Shown: positions 57,906-64,000 of the stretch, piece by piece | Layout: each line of letters begins with the position of its first letter | Position numbering within the stretch: the stretch's first letter is position 1 | Assembly: GCA_949283255.1 (NCBI GenBank) | Contig: CASDRS010000011.1 | Location: 22,987-86,986 of the forward strand | Origin: an uncultured bacterium | Lineage (GTDB): Bacteria; Cyanobacteriota; Vampirovibrionia; Gastranaerophilales; Gastranaerophilaceae | Direction: 5' to 3' | DNA length: 64,000 nucleotides | Notes under the pieces: generated by a model | What the model was told of the DNA's origin: nothing | Database searches by the model: none | The model's input: only the letters and a program-made list of their open reading frames with translations | Made by a program: the position numbers and the translations under genes

Positions 57906-58181
57906 TTATTTCTTAAAGATTTTTTTGATTTGATTAATTAAATTCTTTAACCATGTTTCTATTGAGAAATTTTCTTCTACAAATTCTAAATCTTTTTTCC
58001 CTACAAAGATATCTTGTTCTTTTTTGCTGAAAATACTTTCATCTAATCTGTTTTGTTTTTCTTTGTCTTCTTTTTGCTCCTGCTGCATATAGCCAAGGTT
58101 GCCACCGCCGCCGTCATTGTTCATGCTTGCGGCTTCGCGGATGATTGGCTTGACGCTTAGAACATTAACATCGAAACTCAT
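57906..58181 (-). CDS. Small charged protein, unknown
   Basis: A 91-residue protein: a hydrophobic N-terminal strand (MSFDVNVLSVKPIIREA), a glycine run (NNDGGGGN), a charged Glu/Lys/Gln-rich middle and an amphipathic C-terminal helix (WLKNLINQIKKIFKK) that could bind membrane. No family is recognised. AAAGGA precedes the ATG, and TTAACA-N17-TATAAG forms a plausible sigma-70 promoter. Two copies of GAAATGTTACAAAAAT lie upstream. Confidence 0.65.
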   Translation of the reverse strand: MSFDVNVLSVKPIIREAASMNNDGGGGNLGYMQQEQKEDKEKQNRLDESIFSKKEQDIFVGKKDLEFVEENFSIETWLKNLINQIKKIFKK

Positions 58182-58235
58182 GACATTTTTCCTTTATGTT
58201 TTTCCCTTATATATATAAAGTATTTTTATGTTAAA

Positions 58236-58269
58236 GAAATGTTACAAAAATGAGAAATGTTACAAAAAT
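58236..58269. repeat. Direct repeat of GAAATGTTACAAAAAT (18-base period)
   Basis: Two identical 16-base copies at 58236-58251 and 58254-58269, just upstream of the -35 region of the 91-residue protein gene. Each contains TGTTAC (GTAACA on the minus strand), related to the operator-like motif at 10990, 22336 and 48549 but with different spacing. Confidence 0.6.
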
Positions 58270-58317
58270 TAATAATTGAAAGCTTGTGTATGTCAGCTTT
58301 TTGACCAAAATCTTGTA

Positions 58318-58911
58318 TTATTTTGTTCTGATGAAAACGACAGATTGGCATTTAAATCCTAATTCCAATAAATCTCTTTTTCGGAGTGATTTTGAGATGT
58401 TTAATCCTTTTATGTTCGGTTTTGGAATTAATATAATCTTTAAAATATGGTCGTTGGAGTCATATTCGGTAATAATTTTTTCAATTAGCGGTTCGTGTTC
58501 GATATCTAGTCCGTCAGCAAACCTTAAAATGCCTGCAAGACGTTTTATAATTTTTCGTTCTGTTTTTGAAAAGCTTCCATAAAGAGTGTGTCTGTTTTTG
58601 TCAGGCAAATTGCCTCTATGATATCTTACGATACAGGCAATTATTTTAATCTCTTCGTCTGCAAATCCTTTTATTCCTTCTTTGAGAATAATATCTCTTG
58701 AATGTTTGTTATGCGATTTTGCTTCCACCGAGTAGCCGATATCGTGAAGAAGTGCTGCAGCTTGTAAAATTTCAAGCTCTCTTTGAGGCATCTCTAAAAT
58801 ATTCTTGCTCAATTCTTCAAAAAGCATTGTGCAAAGGCGTTTTACTTCATTTGCGTGCGGAGCATTTTTTTCAAGGTATTTGTTTAATAATTCTTCCGGT
58901 GTCAAATTCAT
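58318..58911 (-). CDS. HD-domain phosphohydrolase, Ppx/GppA C-terminal-like
   Basis: A 197-residue HD protein. AALLHDIGYSVEAKSHNKHSRDII carries the HD metal site and the second histidines; ACIVRYHRG and LAGILRFADGLD complete the pattern, which is that of the HD domain fused to Ppx/GppA exopolyphosphatases, here free-standing. It may hydrolyse nucleotides linked to stringent signalling. ATG 58911 (MNLTPEEL) was preferred to the frame opening at 58950 because it begins the recognisable domain; the ribosome site is weak. It is divergent from a diguanylate cyclase gene. Confidence 0.82.
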   Translation of the reverse strand: MNLTPEELLNKYLEKNAPHANEVKRLCTMLFEELSKNILEMPQRELEILQAAALLHDIGYSVEAKSHNKHSRDIILKEGIKGFADEEIKIIACIVRYHRGNLPDKNRHTLYGSFSKTERKIIKRLAGILRFADGLDIEHEPLIEKIITEYDSNDHILKIILIPKPNIKGLNISKSLRKRDLLELGFKCQSVVFIRTK

Positions 58912-59013
58912 AACGATGTAAAGTTTAGCAAAAATTTTTCTGTAATGCAATTTTTATGGTAAAATATCAAGTGTATAAGTGCATAAATCTTGGTAAATTT
59001 GGAGAAAAAATCT

Positions 59014-59691
59014 ATGGATGAAAACTTTCAGGGTTATTCGGAAAGCAAAGATTCTTTTGATATTCCGCCTGAATTGTTGGATGAAATTCAGAGGAATATT
59101 GAGGAGATTATTACTAGTTTTCCTGTTCCGGAAGATAATAAACTCGATGTTATAAAAAAGATTAATTTCATGTATTCTCATACTCGGCACATGTCTTTAA
59201 CTGACGGATTGACAGGGCTTTATAACAGAAGACATTTTGACAGCATGGTTGAGAGAGAATTTTTGCGCTCAAAACGTTATGATGGGGATTTGAGTCTTGC
59301 AATAGTTGATATAGATTTCTTTAAAAAGATTAATGACAAATACGGGCATCTATGCGGTGATTATGTTTTAAAAGAAGTCGCATATATGATTTTGGATAAT
59401 TTTAGAAAAACAGATTTGGTATTCAGATATGGCGGAGAAGAATTTGTTGTTCTTTTAACGGAGACTGATATTAACGGCTCTGTTGTTCCTTTGGAAAGAT
59501 TACGCAAAAGAATTGAGGAATATCCATTTAAGTTTAACGGTGAAGGTTTGAAGTTAACAATAAGTATCGGGGTTGCGGATAATCTTGTAGAAAGTACTCA
59601 AGAGTTGATTGATAATGCTGATAAAGCTTTGTATGAAGCAAAAGGCGGCGGAAGAAACCGAGTTATTGTTTTTAATAATAAAAAAGATTAA
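59014..59691 (+). CDS. Diguanylate cyclase (GGDEF domain)
   Basis: A 225-residue protein. The first ~65 residues are helical without a recognised sensor domain; the rest is a GGDEF domain (LTDGLTGLYNRRHFD, VDIDFFKKINDKYGH). The active site reads GGEEF at 140-144, and an inhibitory I-site RKTD (131-134) lies five residues before it, so c-di-GMP synthesis with product feedback is expected. ATG 59014 (MDENFQGY) has GGAGA upstream; the frame opens with TTG at 58990. A histidine kinase gene follows after 108 bases. Confidence 0.92.
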   Translation: MDENFQGYSESKDSFDIPPELLDEIQRNIEEIITSFPVPEDNKLDVIKKINFMYSHTRHMSLTDGLTGLYNRRHFDSMVEREFLRSKRYDGDLSLAIVDIDFFKKINDKYGHLCGDYVLKEVAYMILDNFRKTDLVFRYGGEEFVVLLTETDINGSVVPLERLRKRIEEYPFKFNGEGLKLTISIGVADNLVESTQELIDNADKALYEAKGGGRNRVIVFNNKKD

Positions 59692-59799
59692 TGTAAATTG
59701 CCTGGTCGGCTAATAGTATTTGTAGCGTTAGGTATTATCATGTAGGTAATTAAGATTGAAAAAGATATTACCCCTCATGTAACTAATGGGAAAAATAGT

Positions 59800-63181
<3,382 letters not shown>

Positions 63182-63210
63182 AGCATTTGTAATTTTGGAT
63201 AGTATTTTGC

Positions 63211-63238
63211 AAAAAGAGCTGAATCGTCAGCTCTTTTT
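63211..63238 (+). terminator. Intrinsic terminator of gyrB
   Basis: Perfect 12-base arms (AAAAAGAGCTGA / TCAGCTCTTTTT) with an ATCG loop and T-tail, 29 bases after the gyrB stop. Confidence 0.92.
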
Positions 63239-63304
63239 TGTGAACAAAATTAGTTAGAACTTAATTCCTTTATTGAACAGCTTATGAAAATTAATTAGTA
63301 ATCT

Positions 63305-63475
63305 TTAGAGTAGGAAGAAGTTTTTTGCCGTATTCGTTTCATAGACAAATCTTGTTGCTTTGAAGCTTGGTTTCGGTTCAAAGTGGAAAGAATAAATTTT
63401 TTCTTTTTTGTTTTTAAATGCACATAGTCCAACTACTTGGTTGTCGTCAGAGAAAAAGTTTTTTAAAAATTCCAT
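63305..63475 (-). CDS. 56-residue small protein, unknown
   Basis: The 372-base gap between gyrB and the DUF1858 gene holds this short ORF on the minus strand: ATG 63475, stop TAA 63307-63305. It begins MEFLKNFFSDDNQVVGL and contains FKNKKEKIYSFHFEPKP. GAAGGA lies about ten bases before the ATG. Residues are balanced in charge and aromatic-rich, unlike a chance frame in this AT-rich DNA. It is divergent from the DUF1858 gene. No family is recognised. Confidence 0.55.
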   Translation of the reverse strand: MEFLKNFFSDDNQVVGLCAFKNKKEKIYSFHFEPKPSFKATRFVYETNTAKNFFLL

Positions 63476-63553
63476 AAAATACACATCCTTCTTTTTTTGT
63501 TGTATAATTTTTTTAAGGATAAGATATAAAAAGTCAATATAAGGAGAATTATT

Positions 63554-63757
63554 ATGGCAGGAAAAGTTACTAAGGATATGGGAATTTTAGAAATTGCACA
63601 AAAATATCCTGAAAGTATTGAAGTTTTTCAAAAGTATGGATTAGGATGTTTAGGTTGTGCAGCAGCAAGATTTGAAAACCTTGAAGCAGGAGCAAAAGTT
63701 CATGGTTTTGATCCTGATCAAATGGTTGCGGACATCAATGCATTAATCGAAGCTTAA
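63554..63757 (+). CDS. DUF1858 domain-containing protein
   Basis: A 67-residue protein matching DUF1858 over its length: VTKDMGILEIAQKYPESIEVFQKYGLGCLGCAAARFENL, with the conserved CxxC at C32/C35, and a short helical tail. Members are thought to bind a metal or act in redox or sulfur-linked roles in anaerobes; some are fused to hybrid-cluster-related or regulatory proteins. The molecular role is not established. AAGGAG precedes the ATG and TATAAT lies near 63502. A terminator follows. Confidence 0.92.
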   Translation: MAGKVTKDMGILEIAQKYPESIEVFQKYGLGCLGCAAARFENLEAGAKVHGFDPDQMVADINALIEA

Positions 63758-63785
63758 TGCATTTCAAAAATACGACTGACAAAGG

Positions 63786-63814
63786 CACCTTGTATAAATA
63801 CAAGGTGTTTTTTT
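63786..63814 (+). terminator. Intrinsic terminator of the DUF1858 gene
   Basis: CACCTTGTA pairs with TACAAGGTG around TAAA and is followed by T7. Confidence 0.92.
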
Positions 63815-63833
63815 ACTGTAAAAAATTTAATGT

Positions 63834-63887
63834 GCGCGGCGTTGTCCTTAGCCGCGCTAAAAGATTTCGTTTGCTTTTTAGCAAACG
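63834..63887. repeat. Cluster of short GC-richer stem-loops at the right edge
   Basis: GCGCGGC/GCCGCGC (63834-63840, 63851-63857) and CGTTTGC/GCAAACG (63868-63874, 63881-63887) lie in tandem in sequence more GC-rich than its surroundings. The segment to 64000 has weak open frames on both strands with low-complexity ends, which I do not accept as genes. It may be an intergenic repeat element or the start of another feature beyond the window. Confidence 0.4.
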
Positions 63888-64000
63888 GAACGAACATCAA
63901 TTTGGTCAAATCGGCGCCATAGGCGACGAAGTATTTATTGCGGTTTTCTTCTTTTTTGGTTCTTTTTTTTCTTCTTTGATGCAAAAGAAGAAAAAATGAA

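Noticed and set aside
59692..59799. Possible c-di-GMP riboswitch between the GGDEF and histidine kinase genes
   Set aside because: The 108-base gap shows no GEMM-like conserved core and no terminator or anti-ribosome-site hairpin that I can support.
63757..63999. Overlapping plus- and minus-strand frames at the right edge
   Set aside because: Both run through a terminator and stem-loops and end in low-complexity Phe/Lys tracts; neither has a ribosome site or recognisable domain.

Overview
The window is AT-rich (about one third G+C) bacterial chromosome from an organism with an outer membrane: it encodes LpxA (lipid A), an autotransporter with a beta-barrel, a TonB-type C-terminal domain and a heptosyltransferase-like enzyme. 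The mix of clostridial-style gene order (a siroheme/hem operon with a cobA-hemD fusion), an outer membrane, and many lineage-specific proteins with a short N-terminal SFRG/SFKG-like motif suggests a gut relative of the Gastranaerophilales (Melainabacteria/Vampirovibrionia). That assignment is an inference; no rRNA is present to settle it. There is no prophage, CRISPR array or insertion sequence.

Layout. 0-5 kb: AmmeMemoRadiSam genes (amrB-amrA fusion divergent from amrS), a DUF2971 protein, a Xer recombinase and a BioD-like protein. 5-10 kb: mtnA, two membrane proteins of unknown role, a secreted GH13 enzyme and hemW. 10.5-18 kb: a locus with a giant acidic TonB-like protein, a sigma-70-type factor and a zinc-ribbon NTPase with a helical-repeat tail. 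18-29 kb: bioB, purB, a filament-like secreted protein candidate, an MFS pump, GNAT, ribBA-ribE, a TPR glycosyltransferase and a lytic transglycosylase. 29-35 kb: Hsp20, ferredoxin-nitroreductase, a four-domain CoA-disulfide/persulfide reductase and a membrane protein preceded by a probable attenuator. 35-43 kb: a seven-gene operon that makes uroporphyrinogen III and siroheme and encodes the siroheme-dependent sulfite/nitrite reductase using it. 43-48.5 kb: accessory stretch with autotransporter, small HAD and XRE genes, a tRNA-Ile gene lacking part of its D arm, and two small acidic proteins. 48.5-64 kb: housekeeping genes (M29 peptidase, lpxA, thrC, hom, dut, nagZ, phosphohexomutase, pheA), a c-di-GMP/HD/histidine kinase signalling group, gyrB and a DUF1858 protein.

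The regulatory sequence holds much of the interest. (1) Four genes (transglycosylase, filament-like protein, autotransporter, small acidic operon) have FliA/sigma-28-like promoters, TAAA-N15/16-GCCGnnAA, although no flagellar gene is in the window. (2) Three upstream regions share ATGTAAA-N4-TGTAA(A/C)A, a direct repeat with one helical turn between its halves. (3) About ten genes start 6-7 bases after a -10 box, often an extended TGn-TAtAAT, with no Shine-Dalgarno sequence, so they are probably leaderless. (4) A consensus promoter at 33360 drives a 27-codon serine-rich leader ORF followed by mutually exclusive hairpins and a terminator.
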